This document shows positions 31,640-43,320 of a stretch of 64,000 nt of DNA, one piece after another. The stretch spans positions 1 through 64,000 of the forward strand of contig JABCPU010000083.1 of assembly GCA_016800925.1 (NCBI GenBank), given 5' to 3'. Origin of the DNA: Suillus spraguei. Lineage: Eukaryota > Basidiomycota > Agaricomycetes > Boletales > Suillaceae. The notes beneath the pieces are model-generated. The model was not told where the DNA came from. It searched no databases and saw only the letters and a list, made by a program, of their open reading frames with translations. A program made the translations under genes and the position numbers. Within the stretch, counting starts at the first letter, position 1; every line of letters begins with the position of its first letter.

Positions 31640-33710
31640 AGTCCGGACATCCGGAACTGGACAATGGAGATTCACAATTGATATTTCGCGACTTCCGGAT
31701 ATCCGGCTACCTGAAACACAACACACAATTTAAAGAATTTGAAACATCTCTGTCGAGTTACCTTGTGCCGGGTGCCGGGTCACATTGTGAAACATATCAT
31801 TCCATATATCTTAAGTGCCGAACCCCGGACCCCAGGACCCTGGAGTTGGGACTCATCACCATGTGACAGATATCGATCCACATATTTGATGTGCTGAACC
31901 CCGAACTCCGGCACTCGGGAGTTAGAACAATATGAGGCAATACAAAGATATTGATTTACACATGTTCAGTGCCGAACCCCGAACTCCGGCACCCGGCACT
32001 CGGGACTCGGGCCTTGGAACTTATAACAATGTGAAAGATGTCGATGCACATTTTCTATCACTGACCCCCGAACCCCGGCACCCGGGAGTTAGAAACATGT
32101 GAGGCAATACCAAGATATTGATTTACACGTGGGGAGTGCCGAACCCCGAACTCGGCACCCGGCAGTTGGGAATCTGGACTCGGGACTCATAACCATGTGA
32201 AAGATATTGATCCACATATTTAACCACCCAACCCCGAACCCAGCACCCGGGAGTGAGAACAATGTGAGTCAATACAAAGATATTGATGTACACATGTTGA
32301 ATGCCGAACCCCGAACTCCGGCACCCGGCACTCGGGACTCGGGACGTGGTACTCATAACACTGAGACAGATATCGATCCACATATTTTACACCGACCCCG
32401 AACCCCGCCACCCGTGAGTTAGAACCATGTGAGGCAATACAAAGTTGAGTCCCGAATCACGATCACCGAGTGCCGGGTTACCATGTGAGGCAATACCATG
32501 ATATTGATTTACACATGTTGAGTGCCGAACCCCGAGCTCCGGCACCCGGGAGTTAGCACAATGTGAGGCAATACCATGATATTGATTTACACAAGTTGAG
32601 TGCCGAACACCGAGCTCCGGAGCCGGGTTCGGCATCAATTGTGTAAATCAATATCATGGTATTGCCTCACATTGTGCTACTCCGGGTGCCGGAGCTCGGG
32701 GTTCGGCACTCAACATGTGTAAATCAATATTATGGTATTGCCTCACATTGTGCTAACTCCCGGGTGCCGGAGCTCGGGGTTCGGCACTCAACATGTGTAA
32801 ATCAATATTATGGTATTGCCTCACATTGTGCTAACTCCCGGGTGCGGAGCTCGGGGTTCGGCACTCAACATGTGTAAATCAATATCATGGTATTGCCTCA
32901 CATTGTGCTAACTCCCAGGTGCCGGAGCTCGGGGTTCGGCAGTCAAAACAATGTGAAAGTCCTCGATCCACATATTGTATGTGCCGAACCCCGAACTCCG
33001 GCACCCGGCACTCGGGACTCGGGACTTCCGAGCTCCGGCACCCGGCACTCGGCACTCGGGACTTGGTACTCATAATGTGAAAGATCTTGAGCAACATATT
33101 GTCAGTGCTGATCCCTGAACCCCGGCACCCAGCACTCGCACTCAGGACTCAGAACAATGTGAGGCAATAGACACCTATTGATCCACAATTCTAAGTGCCG
33201 AACTCCAACTCCAAATCTGGTAGTCTACTATTTAGGGGTTCGCAGTTCAGTACTCAGGCTTTTGCACTTGAGACCGAAAACAATGTTAGGCAATAAATGA
33301 CTTTGATCCACACATTTTTGGTAGATATCTTTTTCATCTCAAATCTGAATCTCGAGTGCCGAACCCCAATCCCAAAATCTGGTAGTCTACAATTTCGGGG
33401 TTCGGTCCTCGGGACTCAGACACATGTCAGGCAACAACAAAACTTTGATCCACACATTTTTGGTAGATGTCTGTTTTGTCTCGAATCTCGAGTTTCTAGT
33501 TTCTAGTTTCAGTACTCTGCACCTGCACCCGGCACTCAGCACTAGATGACTCCACACATGGACTTTAAATCTTTCACCTTGTGTGTTGTGTTTCGGGTGT
33601 CCGGGTATCTGGAATTCAGGAAATCTCTAGTTTGCATCTCCAGTTTCGAGTTCCTGGATTCGGGACTTGGTACCCGGCACCCGGCACCTCAATTATCGAT
33701 GAATGTCAGA
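31640..33710. repeat. Inner subterminal repeats (right)
   Basis: Mirror of 12900-14960, same 100-base GC-rich units. The hairpin core of the second-order palindrome is missing around 32620-32640, where CCGAGCTCCGGAGCCGGGTT joins the two orientations directly. Confidence 0.8.
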
Positions 33711-33854
33711 CATGATGAATTCAGGTTTTTGTGCTTCAGGGTTTAGATTTTGGTGGTTGATGGTAGGTATATGCACTCATAGGGTGCATGTATCCTATGT
33801 GTTTGATTCTCTGGTGGCTACATCAGCTGTACGTCTTTATGATACATATCTAGG

Positions 33855-34345
33855 CCCACCCGTATATGTAATATATTTTACCTCGGCCCACCCGTCTATG
33901 TAAAATTCCCCCACATCGGCCCACCCGTCTATGCAATAAATATTTTACTGCACCCTCGGCCCACCCATCTATGTAATACACCCCACGTCGGCCCACCCGT
34001 ATATGTAATATTCTCTCACCTTGGCCCACCTGTATATGTAATATTCTCTCACCTCGGCCCACCCGTATATGTAATATTCTCTTACCTCGGCCCACCCGTC
34101 TATGCAATAATATTTGCCTTGCATCTCTCTTCAGCACAGCTGTCTATAATATCCTACTCTACATACTACCCAGATGAGCCCACCCATCTCTGTCGGGGAT
34201 TATATCCCCCTGGCCCATCCGTCAACATCAGAAATCATGTTTCCCTCGGCCCACCCGTCTCTCCCGAAAATACAAGTCTCCCGGCCCACCCGTCTCCATC
34301 GGAAATAATATTCCCCCCGGCCCATCTGTCAACATCGAGGATATA
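33855..34345. repeat. Outer subterminal repeats, GGCCCACCC block (right)
   Basis: Mirror of 12330-12775, slightly longer: it has additional units near 33930-34000 (such as CTGCACCCTCGGCCCACCCA) that the left arm lacks. Confidence 0.75.
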
Positions 34346-34469
34346 CATAACCTCGGCCCATCATCCACTGGCCCGTCTTTGACGGGATATTATGTGGGTC
34401 GGGTGACCCATATAGTATGGAGTTTGTCACTGAAGGGGCTCGACTAGGGGTCGAAGGTCCGGCGCTCAG

Positions 34470-34741
34470 AGGGAGGAGCGGAGGAGCGGAGGAGCGGAGG
34501 AGCGGAGGAGCGGAGGAGCGGAGGAGCGGAGGAGCGGAGGAGCGGAGGAGCGGAGGAGCGGAGGAGCGGAGGAGCGGAGGAGCGGAGGAGCGGAGGAGCG
34601 GAGGAGCGGAGGAGCGGAGGAGCGGAGGAGCGGAGGAGCGGGGGAGGAGCGGAGGAGCGGAGGAGCGGAGGAGCGGAGGAGCGGAGGAGCGGAGGAGCGG
34701 AGGAGCGGAGGAGCGGAGGAGCGGAGGAGCGGAGGAGCGGA
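34470..34741. repeat. GAGGAGCG minisatellite, about 33 units
   Basis: Nearly perfect array of the 8-base unit GAGGAGCG, with one GGGGGAG interruption near 34640. It starts 30 bases outside the palindrome edge. Because 8 is not a multiple of 3, all frames are open and encode an 8-residue repeat; this is not a gene. The strand is almost pure purine and could form unusual DNA structures. Confidence 0.9.
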
Positions 34742-35526
34742 TGATCGGATGATGAGCATAGCTCTGTGGATCTTAGAGGAAGTGTTGGCTACTAGAGAGG
34801 AGTAGGTCCGGATGTGGTGTAGAGATAGTATAGACTACTCCGGACAAGGTCCGGAATAGAAACAGACAGTATAAGACTACCAAAGGTAGAGTCGGAGGTG
34901 AAACAGATGATAGACGGAGATGGACGAAGTCCGAAAAGATTATAGGACATAGGATCAAAGCTCTGGCCTAGGGAGTGATCCCATAGACCTGATCGGAAGC
35001 TTACAAGGGCCGGAGCCCAAGTGCAAGAACGGAGACGGAGTTATATAGACATGATAACAGGATACAGAGTAATCAAAGGGATATACAGAAGTAGGAACAA
35101 TGAATCAGACTAAGGTCTGCAGGAGTTGTACTACAAGTTTATATACTGTAGGAGCATGCCGGAGGGTAAGTACAGATAGTCCGAGGCTATGTCTGAAGCA
35201 TACGGAAACACATTAGTAAGTACAGCAGGACATAAGGCTATGAACTCGGAGATGAAGCCCGTATGAAATACTTATCAAGACGGAGGCAGAGATCACCGAG
35301 AACCGGAAGCACAGAGATACCCAGAAGCCGGAGACACAGGTATATTCTAAAAGGGGTAATGCGCAGGTGCACGGGAATAGTTCGGATATGAACTTGGATT
35401 GGATATGGACACGGATGGATGGGGATGGATATGGATGGATGGGTGGATCAGATATGTGTAGGTTGGGTGTCTGGATGTCCATGGATTGGATTTTATCTAG
35501 ACCTGAATGTACGGTATATGACAGAT
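34742..35526 (+). mobile_element. LTR2-like element, diverged, left end unclear
   Basis: The right end reads GTACGGTATATGACA, like the LTR2 end GTATGGTATATGACA, and a similar mix of TCCGGA and GGATGG motifs fills the body. It is inserted in gypsy copy 2: the next bases (GATACTGGG...) continue the gypsy pol sequence. The start and left target duplication are lost or masked by the minisatellite. No gene is seen. Confidence 0.45.
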
Positions 35527-37600
35527 ACTGGGATGGTGTGCCGGTGGAATGTAGGCACAATTCTTAAAATAGAGGACGTTCTCCTCAATTTTCCAATCAG
35601 AAAGTGCCGACTTCATAGGGGGTAGACACATGCCATCAAGGGCGTTGGATGCAGTCCGAAAGACAGGGTCATCAAGAGGGTCAGAGGATGATAAAACATC
35701 CTTCAGGTCAGTGTCAATAAGACGAACGAATAGAGCGTCAGGGAGGAGGGTCTGGTCCTTGTTATCATCTTTGCCAGAGTCATAGTCAGGCCAGCGAGAT
35801 AGTGCATCAGGTACTGCCAATTTAGTACCTGCAACGTGATGCAATTCAATGTCGTAAATAGACAGAATCAGTTGCCAATGTGCTTGGCGACGGGTAAGCT
35901 TCTGTGCACTTCTAAAGTACAGAAGATTCTTGTGGTCGGTGAATACCAGGACGGGTGCGGGTTTCCTTCAAGATAATGACGCCATTCATTCAATGCCCGG
36001 ATCACGGCAAGGAGTTCGCGATCAAAGATCTGATAATTGCGTTCCGCGGGGTTCAAAGACTGCGAGAGATATGCGCATGGGTGATAAACACCATTCTCGT
36101 CGGTCTGTAAGAGAACTCCGCCGGTTGCTACAAGTGAAGCATCGGTAGCAATAGCAAATTGTCGGGAAGGGTCAGGATTACGAAGTACTGGTTGGGATGT
36201 GAAGCGCGTTTCAGCTCGTCAAAGGTGTCCATACATACGGGTGACCAATCAAAGACCTTGTCTTTCTTTGTTAATTTGATAAGTGGTCGGGCGATATCAG
36301 AATAATGGGAAATGAATGTGCGGTAGAAGTTGCAAAAGCCAAGGAATGATCAGACATCTTTTACAGATTTTGGAACTGGCCATTCGGCAATCCCCTTGGT
36401 CTTGGCGGTATCCATAGCAACTTGTCCTGGGCAAATTATCATTCCGAGGTATTCCACTTCTTCTGCATCGAAGGTGCATTTTTCTGGTTTCAGGAACAAA
36501 TGTTCCTGTCGTATCTTCATCAAAACCCGTCTTGTCCATTCGTGGTGTTCTGCTATAGTCGTGGAAAAAATCAGGATGTCATCCATGTATATAACCATCC
36601 ATCCTTCATTGATTTCCTGCTGGAAGGTACGATTCATATATGCTTGGAAAGTTGCCGGGGAATTGCAAAGACCAAAGAACATGCAAAGAGGCCAATTCCG
36701 TAGTAAAAGCCGCTTTCCAGCAATTGTCGGGATGGATGTGAATGTTATTATAACCGGACTGAATATCCATTTTCGTAAAGAACTGTGCATTGTGAAGGCA
36801 TGCAACGAGGGAAATAGGAAGTAGGAGTGGATAAGCGTTCTTGACTGTCCAATCATTGATGTATCGATAATCTTGACAGGGACGCAATTCTCCACTCTTC
36901 TTTCCCACAAAGAAGAAACTACTAGCTTGGGGTGATTTCGATTCTGAGATGAAACCTTTTGCAACATTTTCATCAATAAATGTTTTGACAGCAGCGCGTT
37001 CTTTTTCTGATAGTGGGTAAACCTTAGATGTGCAAGGAATAAAACCAGGTTTAGTATCGATCCGATGATCAATACCAGGGCGTTCAGGAGGTAGTTTGTT
37101 TAAGCCGTCTTTAGCAAAGACATCTGCAAAGTTATGCAAATAGTCTGGGACCAATTCTTCGAAAGTTTTCTTTTTCTTTTCTTTCTCGTCTGTTGCAAAT
37201 TCCTGAGCTTTATTACTGTATTTCGGAGGAGGAAGGGAGATTATGGAGTAGTTGGGGAGTTGTTCGAGTCGGGAAGTTCCATCATGTGTGAGGGGCATAT
37301 CCATAGATACTTCTTCGATGATTCTCATACTAACCCCATCCGTATCATATTCCACAAGGAATTCTCCATCTCCAAGCTCGTAAGAGGAAATTTCTCGCAC
37401 TTCTGGCGCATGCCAGACATCTTGCATAGTGTTGAATTGGTCATCATCCTCTGTTGGGATCAACAAGGGCATGGGTTCTTCTTTGTCCGGGATTTCTTCA
37501 ATTGAAGCTGAAGGAGTATGTTGAAGAGTTTTTGGAGGGACATAGAACTTGGATAGTTTCGGTACATTTGTATCTCATCCAGGAATTTCTTCTTCCGCTT
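35527..37600 (-). pseudogene. Gypsy copy 2 pol (reverse transcriptase, RNase H), fragmented
   Basis: The pol frame is broken into at least four pieces (about 37472-36606, 36703-36350, 36056-35868, 35844-35527) by small indels, including a loss of about 20 codons near 36685. Reverse transcriptase is recognisable by VIYMDDILIFS with the catalytic YMDD intact. RNase H is marked by [12 protein letters not shown]. At the position where copy 3 has a stop, this copy has CGA (arginine). Confidence 0.8.
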
Positions 37601-37638
37601 TTCTTTTCCCATACTTCTGTTCTTCTATTGGCCATTGC

Positions 37639-38350
37639 TCAATAGGTTCTGGTCCGGTCGATACTCAGGCTCAGATTCGTTCTTGCACTTTTCTGCTGGG
37701 GAATTGGTGATACTGCTCGTGGCAGTTGTACACGGGGAGTGGGGTCTGTAGTACGTGGCATTCGTACTTCTGGTTTGGGATCTTTAGGAATAGGAGAAAT
37801 GATGAGGGATCTCGGAAGTTGTGAATGTTGCCATTTCTTGGGATGGCAGTGGAAGGCTGGGGGCAGCCTGTTCTTCTTCCGATCGGTATCTACGTTGATT
37901 TCAATTTCATCTGATTTCGTCGTTTGAGGGAGGACAAGTGTTTCAGCGGCCCAATCTATACTTGGGTTCATTGCGCATAACCATGGAATTCCCAGAAGGA
38001 TTTGATCTCTTCTTCCTAGTTTCGTGATATTAAATTTTCCATACATGGTTCATTCGTCAATTTTGACCACTAGGAGACAGTAGTGCATGATTGGTCCTCC
38101 TTTGATAAGAGTTCCATCCGCCGTAGTAACTCAAAATGGTGTCTTGAGTTTTCGCCATGTGATCTGATGGAGTTTCACAAATTCCTCGGAAATAAATGTT
38201 CCTGCTGGCCGGAGTCGATGACGGCAGTAGTGTCGATGGATTTTAAGCGAGTATGCGAGTGGAGGGTGATAGGGACACGAAGTTCTTTTCTTTCACCTAC
38301 AGCGCGTACAAGTCTTAGTAATACATTGGGAGAAACATACATCGAATCCT
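37639..38350 (-). pseudogene. Gypsy copy 2 protease region, frameshifted
   Basis: Same aspartic protease segment as 51704-52516. The active-site aspartate is present (VIDSG), but a one-base loss directly after it shifts the frame (VIDSGQQEHLF in place of DSGAAGTF). The ADGTLIKGG region and KLGRRDQILLGIPWL follow in another frame. Confidence 0.75.
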
Positions 38351-38362
38351 TGTTTCTCCAAT

Positions 38363-39202
38363 TCAAAAATCCTCTACAAGCCACCTCACAGTTTCTTCTT
38401 CTTCTTCTTTGTCTTTAACCTCGGTTTGACAGAGCGGAGTTTTCTTCTTTCTTTCTGGACAATTATGAATACGGTGTCCAGTCTTCTTGCATCCAAAGCA
38501 TTGTCCCTTTTTCATACATTTGGATCTCTCCATATCGGAGATTCGATCTACGACCATTGCATTGGAGTCCCAATTAGGTATGTAACACGTGTTTCCATAG
38601 TTCTTCTTCTTCTGCTGCGGAGCATGATGTGCTCGTAACGCTTGAAGATGGTGGTGGGAGTTGTCGATGGAAACACAGTGCATTACAATGTCACGGAATA
38701 CTTCTGAGACATCTCCTGGTGCGAAAAGCTTGGTAAGGATACCCAGATTGAGGCCATCTTGGAAGAATTGAATCTTGGTTGCATCATCGGTGATGTGGGC
38801 CTTGGCTGCAAGTGCTTCAAAGTCAGCGATGTAGGTATGGAGATCACCGCTCCCTTGTTTGAGGTCCCTAAGTTTTGTTAGTGCGGTTCCTTTGGTATCC
38901 ACTGGTTCGAAGGCTTCTTTGAAACTTTTCATAAAATCCTGCAACGTCCCATAACCAACTTTTTGTCCAGAGGTATCAGTTGAATGAGCATGAGCAAGGA
39001 ATTGCTCTTTCCAAGATTTGGCGTTTTTCTCGGTCATGAAGGATGTAATGAAAATGATCTTCTGTTTATCGGTGGTGTAAAGCTTTTCATTGATGTCGAA
39101 GCACAGGTTGCATGATTGGATGAATTCACGAGAGTTGTCATGATCTCCATCAAAACCAGTTGGAAGACCGGTTTTGTATTCAAATTCTTTGGTGGTCGTC
39201 AT
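38363..39202 (-). CDS. Gypsy copy 2 gag with intact zinc knuckle
   Basis: A 279-codon open frame starting MTTTKEFEYK at 39202. Capsid-like helices are followed by a complete CCHC knuckle CFGCKKTGHRIHNC (about residues 236-249) and an acidic C-terminus. It is the only one of the three gag copies with both an uninterrupted frame and the intact knuckle. Confidence 0.8.
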   Translation of the reverse strand: MTTTKEFEYKTGLPTGFDGDHDNSREFIQSCNLCFDINEKLYTTDKQKIIFITSFMTEKNAKSWKEQFLAHAHSTDTSGQKVGYGTLQDFMKSFKEAFEPVDTKGTALTKLRDLKQGSGDLHTYIADFEALAAKAHITDDATKIQFFQDGLNLGILTKLFAPGDVSEVFRDIVMHCVSIDNSHHHLQALRAHHAPQQKKKNYGNTCYIPNWDSNAMVVDRISDMERSKCMKKGQCFGCKKTGHRIHNCPERKKKTPLCQTEVKDKEEEEETVRWLVEDF

Positions 39203-39330
39203 GATGGTGATTCATCTGGTGAGTTATACTTTCTCAGTGCCTACACGCGCTGTCTTGCTGTCCGTTAGGCCTTTATCAGGGTTCAGGGTCGAGGACTGGG
39301 TAGTCAATGATCAGGTGGACTTTAATCTTT

Positions 39331-39805
39331 TGTTATGAACTGGGATGGCATCACCAGCAACAGTGAAAAGACACAGCCAGTCTGCTGGGAAGTTCTACAA
39401 TGTCCAAAAGAGGACAAGGTGAAAGTACAAGGAACGCGTTCCAAGTACGATCAAGGGTTCAGCCTCAAAGATAGATCTAAGAGGTTTCTACGAGAATAGA
39501 GACTAAGGCTAAGGAGTGCTTAGACTTAGAGACGATTCAAGACGACTTAGGTTGGAGGCCTAAGCGAAGGATATTCCAGGTAAAACCCAGTAAGATTAAA
39601 GTAAAGTATACAAGTGCAATACAATGTGCTTAAATAGGTCAATATGTGCGCACAGACCAAGAGAGATGTGAGAGCGTAAGTGTGTATCCAAAGAAGGAAG
39701 GCAACTATAGTACAGATGCGTTGAGCATATGAGTCATAGTCATGTTATGTAATACAAGTAAAGGAGACAAGGAGAAAATGAATAGGGGCACATACGACTG
39801 TAACA
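39331..39805 (-). mobile_element. LTR1, 5' LTR of gypsy copy 2
   Basis: 475 bases, TGTTATGAACTGGG... to ...ACGACTGTAACA, abutting the leader (TTTAATCTTT) on the left. The right flank AATATCATCTTAG is interior LTR2 sequence, so this gypsy inserted into an LTR2. Confidence 0.88.
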
Positions 39806-40188
39806 AATATCATCTTAGATTCTGCTCATTCTGTTCCTCTGGACTTGAGTTACTTCCAACTCTAGTTATCTTCTGAGACTTGGGATTGATTCCTACAGTC
39901 TACATTTCCGACTCTACCTTCGGGTAGTCTACCTCTGTTAGTTTCTAGTTAAGGAACTTGTTCTGAGACTAGTCTTAATCCTCATTCCATCTCCACATTC
40001 CAGATAACCGTCAGACATGTCATATCTGAAACCTTCGGACATCTGGATCCGCTATGCTACCACTTCTGGATCTTCAGACATATAACCTCCCTCTGAAATA
40101 AGGGGCATTACTCGGGAAAGGGGCACAGTGCATGACCTGAGGCCAAAGCCCTTCGGATCTCTTGCCCTTTGAGTATGGTCTTAACAGT
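39806..40188 (-). mobile_element. Partial LTR2 interrupted by gypsy copy 2
   Basis: Matches positions 520-875 of the intact LTR2 at 150-875, ending GAGTATGGTCTTAACA at 40188. The other half should lie beyond gypsy copy 2 but is not present there. Confidence 0.8.
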
Positions 40189-43100
40189 GTGCCATGGTGT
40201 CCATCTCCCAGTTTCCAGATGAAAAACAGTATGGCTCATCTTATTAGTCACTTCATTAAGTGTCTGTATGATCTTGTGAGTTTTACCACCATTGTCAGCG
40301 GGGTCACTATCAATCAACAACTGATCTTTGACTAAGATGAGAGCACTGTAAAGATACAACCTAACCTGGGCTGTAGATAAACTACCTCCTAAGTTAGTAT
40401 GTGAGTCTTGTGCTCCGTCTAGTTTGCTTCACTTGTGAAAACAAGAGCATTCGACCCTAAAGGGGGATGCCTATTAGTATGGTCAATTTCAAGTCAAATT
40501 TATGTGCAAATGAAGCATCGTAGTCAGCAGTACGTTGCCACAGTCAGCAATGATGCCGCTGGAACTAGCGTCGTATGTAGTGGTGCTACTGTGGTTGAGA
40601 TATAGTCAGTAACAGTTGTGTCGAGCAGCAATGGCAAGCGATGATATCAGCGGTAGCAGTAAGGTTGGAGCAGTGCAAAGAAACAGTAAAGAAGGCCGTG
40701 GTACTTTCAGTGGTAAAGTAGCAGTGCATGAGAAGTTCAGTCAAAATAACAATCAAAGGTCCAGCGGTATGCCAGCGGTAACGGAGAACAAGCGTGATCG
40801 ATTAACGAGTGACAAGGAACTTAAAGACTTTGTCTACTACTGGGTAGATCCAGAGCTAGACAATAATCCTGACCTATAGTATGTGCAATGGTGTAAAATC
40901 AGGTACTGTATCGTGCAGGGTACGTGGTGCTTATATCCTAAATCGTATGTATCCAGAATACTCTAGGCGAGATCAGTAGCGCTCGAGTGTAGTAACCGCC
41001 GTATGTAAACATAGCACAAGGCCTGCAGCACAAGGCAACATGTAATAAGACTTGCCATGGAATCAGTGATAATGAACATAAAACAAATGACGCACCAAAT
41101 GGAGCTATGTGGATGCGCAAGGACATGGGAGGACATCAGTATGTGGAATGAGGTGCGGCAGTCGGTACAGTGTGCGGTAAGCATGGGATGCCACCAGTAA
41201 TGCTAAAGGGGTAAGACGGCCATGGACAAGTGGTAACTCTTATAGATGTGAGACGAGGGTCAAAAGATAGGGTTTTAAGCCCGGCACCGATATGTTCGTT
41301 ACAGCACGCTCAGCCTATGAAATATAGTTAACATTCCCCAACAAAGAGATAAAAAAACTTACTGCCACAGCTGTTAGCACCAGTGCGGTCTGATACCCAG
41401 GTTTGCCAAATTCAACCAATGAATCCACCCTTACTTTCCTGGCAACTGCGGTGAGGTGTGCAGCAAAAATGTGTAGTATATATTCTGACAAGAAGACGCC
41501 AGGTTGCTCTTCATTGTTAGGATCTTCATAGATGAAATGGCATTCCTGGAGTTGATACCTCACAGGCTTCCTTGGTCTCATACTCAGGCATTGAAGTGAA
41601 AAAGCCATCAAAACAGTGACAGCTGTTGAACCAAATGAAGCTTGCCATTCATGAATCCTTTGGCTTACCTGGGAGAAGTGAATCAGTAGCTGTTATGAGT
41701 CAAAAACTGAATGCAAACCATTGAAAAGACAAGTCTTCAACATCAAAACTACACCCTCCTTTGCTATGTAAGTACACCGCATAAAATATCAACTCGAGAA
41801 CAGACTTGAGCTCAGTCTGTGGTATGGTCTATCCATAGTTGCTGTTACCAACCCAATACATCAGACAGGGAAGGAACTTCATGTGCCATATTCCATTTTT
41901 GAGGACTCCGCTGGATAGGTGCACATTTCTCGCCTTGCCTCTCTTGAGCTTTGCATGAATATTTTCTGACACTACAGCCTCAGGCTCAGTCTTGACCTCT
42001 GCCTTGATTTTAGTAGTATGGCCTTTACCCTGCTTTGTTGTGGGTTTCTGCTCCAAGACATCAACTGACATCTATCCAAGTATCAGTTCTTTCCCATCAA
42101 GATTGACCAATGACTTACAGAGCTTGTGTGTTGTGCCATGCTAGCCTTATTCACCACCATTGCAGAATCACTTTCATTGTCTTCATGTTCAGCTTTCCAT
42201 CCTCAAGCATCTTGAAGTCTTTAGCAGCATCCAGGTCTTGAGGTTCTCTGGTTCTTCATCAGCCTCTGGATCCTCCAGAATCTTGAGTTCTTCTGCAGCA
42301 TCTGGGTCCTCGAGTTCTTCTGTGGACAACTCTATTTTATCTGGGACTAGGAGTGAGCACTTCTTGCCTCTTGAGGTGAATTTTGGTTTCTCATTCAGAT
42401 GCATGATTCTCTAACTTAGTTAAGTACATGTACACAGCTCAAATGGCCACTGACCTTTCCCCTCTGTGTTTTGGTGCTGGCTCACTGTATTCTTCAAGTT
42501 CATCATCAAGATCCACATTGGACTCAGTGGGTCGTGCTGTCCTGCCAGAGACTCGCATGCTTGGTGGTGTACTTGGTTTCAGCTGAGCTTGTGATGCAAC
42601 TTTCTCTGCCCAGTTGGGAGTGGGCCCTGCAAGGTCAGAACTGATCACCTGCTTGAGATTGGTGCTGATATGGTATGCACAGATATAATCAAAGTAATAC
42701 AGAGTGAGTTCTGATAGAATCAGCATTATAGCCAAAAGCAACTTACAATGTTTTAATTTTCCCATCACCAATCATTGTTGTGCTCCCAACATGTGTGTCA
42801 CTGTCACTGGTATAGACTGTGACTCCACCATTGGATACCTTGCAATTAGCATCCACGCTGTCCCAAAAACTCAACTTCAACACAACATGTTTCTTTTTTA
42901 CTGGCTGACTGATCTTATTATCTCCAGCTGTGGTTGTTTGAGCGGTTATGCAGGGGTCAAAGTTATCAGATCAGGTAAGAAATTCAAGCACTGAAATGAG
43001 TGGAACTTGCCTGTAACTGCAGGTGGCTCAACTGCTTTCATGAGATTCATGCTCTTTTTGTTGATGACCATGCGTGGCCTGACAAGCTTTGGAGGGCCCT

Positions 43101-43320
43101 TCAATTGAGTCTTCTGCTGGATGGCCATGGCATCTTCAGCTGCAGCAATCATTGTACATGATTTGTCCACTGCTGCAGCACGATTAGCCTTCTCAAGTTC
43201 TTTCTGGTTCTTTTCAGCAGCAACTTCTTCTTTAGACTGGCACTGGACTCAGTTTGCCTCCTGGACAATGTTCCCTGGGTGCTTGTTGACATTTCCAGGA
43301 TGTGTTTGTGGACGAGACAT
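40189..43320 (-). pseudogene. Plavaka accessory gene, decayed
   Basis: Starts MSRPQTHPGNVNKHPGNIVQ at 43320. A helical Ala/Glu/Lys-rich N-terminus follows (KEEVAAEKNQKELEKANRAA), then linker exons with basic and acidic patches and several GT-AG introns. Toward the 3' end comes a hydrophobic segment (PGVFLSEYILHIFAAHLTA, near 41490) that I associate with the second gene of Plavaka elements. The frame has stops (for example where TGA follows VQEAN). The gene is interrupted by the solo LTR4; the part at 40189-40346 (LVKDQLLIDSDPADN...) continues it and is then cut by an LTR2. The function is unknown; a DNA-binding helper of the transposase is an inference. Confidence 0.6.
40347..41303 (-). mobile_element. 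Solo LTR4 in the Plavaka accessory gene
   Basis: 957 bases. On the minus strand it reads TGTAACGAACATATCGG... to ...TATCTTTACA, with TG/CA ends. It is flanked by GCAC at 40343-40346 and 41304-41307, a 4-base target duplication. It shares its last 140 bases with LTR3. Confidence 0.8.

Larger units (their letters stand above)
23342..34441 (-). mobile_element. Right arm of giant palindrome: half KDZ transposon
   Basis: Reverse-complement copy of 12249-23254, about 94 bases longer. About 74 of these lie between the gene-distal repeats and the outer edge, where the GGGTGGGCC block has extra sequence. Gene order is mirrored: KDZ (minus), gene C (plus), gene B (minus), gene A (plus), repeats, terminus GGGGCTC at 34441. 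The two arms carry different single-base lesions. Confidence 0.9.
35527..39805 (-). mobile_element. Ty3/gypsy copy 2 (truncated, minus strand)
   Basis: From right to left: LTR1 (39331-39805), leader, gag, protease, reverse transcriptase, RNase H and the start of the integrase region, cut at 35527 by an LTR2-like element. The 3' LTR, integrase and chromodomain are missing. The element sits in an LTR2 copy, whose rest continues at 39806. Confidence 0.85.

Noticed and set aside
12249..34441. One transposon with 11-kb terminal inverted repeats as its normal form
   Set aside because: The arms meet inside the transposase gene and truncate both copies, which a functional element would not do. A fused pair of half-elements fits better.
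12249..34441. Palindrome as a pure sequencing fold-back artefact
   Set aside because: Not excluded, but the arms differ by scattered substitutions as well as indels and by a deleted hairpin core, which a simple fold-back copy would not show.
34417..34759. Long open frames with an 8-residue repeat on both strands
   Set aside because: They are produced by the 8-base minisatellite; there is no start context, non-repeat sequence or domain.
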